In this document: positions 22,743 to 22,894 of the stretch, piece by piece | How positions within the stretch are numbered: position 1 is the first letter of the stretch | Layout: the number at the start of each line of letters is the position of its first letter | Assembly: GCA_003220975.1 (NCBI GenBank) | Contig: QHTX01000167.1 | Coordinates: forward strand, 44,334-67,227 | Length of the DNA: 22,894 nt | Direction of reading: 5' to 3' | Source: Gemmatimonadota bacterium | Lineage (GTDB): Bacteria > Gemmatimonadota > Gemmatimonadetes > Gemmatimonadales > GWC2-71-9 | Made by a program: the position numbers and the translations under genes | Notes under the pieces: model-generated | Seen by the model: only the letters and a program-made list of their open reading frames with translations | Databases searched by the model: none | What the model was told of the DNA's origin: nothing

Positions 22743-22894
22743 TTAGCGACGGGCGTGCGAGGGGTGCTCGTGCGCGCCCATCTTCATGGGCGTGGACATG
22801 GGCGTGCCCGCCATCTCCATCATGTGGTGGCCGCCCCCCTCCTCGAGCCGCATGTAGTGACGGTAATCCTTCTGATAGAGCGAGTCTCCCGGCT
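22743..22894 (-). CDS. Protein with Met/His-rich C-terminal tail (5' end outside window)
   Basis: Only the last 49 residues are visible, ending at TAA 22743-22745. The frame reads DSLYQKDYRHYMRLEEGGG and then a tail with HHMMEMAGTPMSTPMKMG and a final HEHPSHARR. Runs of Met and His like this bind copper or silver in other proteins, and the regular spacing suggests a real coding frame. The gene family cannot be identified from so short a piece. It is co-directional with the HAD gene and 16 bases upstream of it. Confidence 0.55.
   Translation of the reverse strand, partial: PGDSLYQKDYRHYMRLEEGGGHHMMEMAGTPMSTPMKMGAHEHPSHARR

Noticed and set aside
1..22894. CRISPR array, insertion sequence or prophage
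   Set aside because: No regularly spaced repeats, transposase, integrase or phage structural genes were found. The single repressor-like HTH gene is not enough.

Overview
The window is a GC-rich stretch (G or C at most third codon positions) from a Gram-negative-type bacterium, with many lipoprotein signal peptides and a periplasmic PAP2 phosphatase. The gene mix (bacterial sphingolipid genes, ZU5-like lipoprotein paralogs, an M6 protease) would suit Gemmatimonadota or a similar environmental lineage. That placement is an impression from gene content, not a computed result. Almost every base is coding or within a short intergenic gap; no stretch over 300 bases is empty. I see no IS element, CRISPR array or phage structural gene.

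Region 1 (1-4490, minus strand): a co-directional array of five related small lipoproteins plus a TPR protein. The lipoproteins share an N-terminal lipobox, a conserved block around YDSVT..GP.GG, a ZU5-like beta core with a VPxGAL-type motif, and a C-terminus ending in HFSxYAxxW or a variant. One carries a dockerin/EF-hand-like calcium loop, and one is only 88 aa with most of the core missing. The TPR protein is an internal duplication broken by a frameshift. A divergently transcribed HTH-type regulator (4640-5251) sits next to the array, followed by tRNA-Ala(UGC).

Region 2 (5398-10848): an orphan TupA-like substrate-binding lipoprotein (plus strand) faces a minus-strand run of PAP2 phosphatase, APC permease, M6 metalloprotease (two compensating frameshifts) and a small lipoprotein.

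Region 3 (10968-22894) is the most interesting part. A plus-strand operon encodes serine palmitoyltransferase (spt), a GNAT-fold protein matching bacterial ceramide synthase (bcerS), an NAD-dependent epimerase-like ceramide reductase (cerR) and a PAP2 membrane protein resembling inositol-phosphorylceramide synthase. It converges, with overlapping stop codons, on a minus-strand operon: HAD phosphatase, sugar/polyol-phosphate nucleotidyltransferase, ATP-grasp enzyme, class III aminotransferase, CDP-alcohol phosphatidyltransferase, Gfo/Idh/MocA oxidoreductase, flippase-like membrane protein, YdjM-like membrane protein and a second CDP-alcohol phosphatidyltransferase. Several junctions have ATGA- or GTGA-type overlaps. 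I infer that the plus operon makes ceramide and the minus operon makes and attaches a nitrogen-containing polar head group. The head-group chemistry is not one I recognise.

Four apparent single-base-type frameshifts occur in otherwise well-conserved genes (TPR protein, protease twice, aminotransferase). Reference-sequence error is at least as likely as true gene decay.
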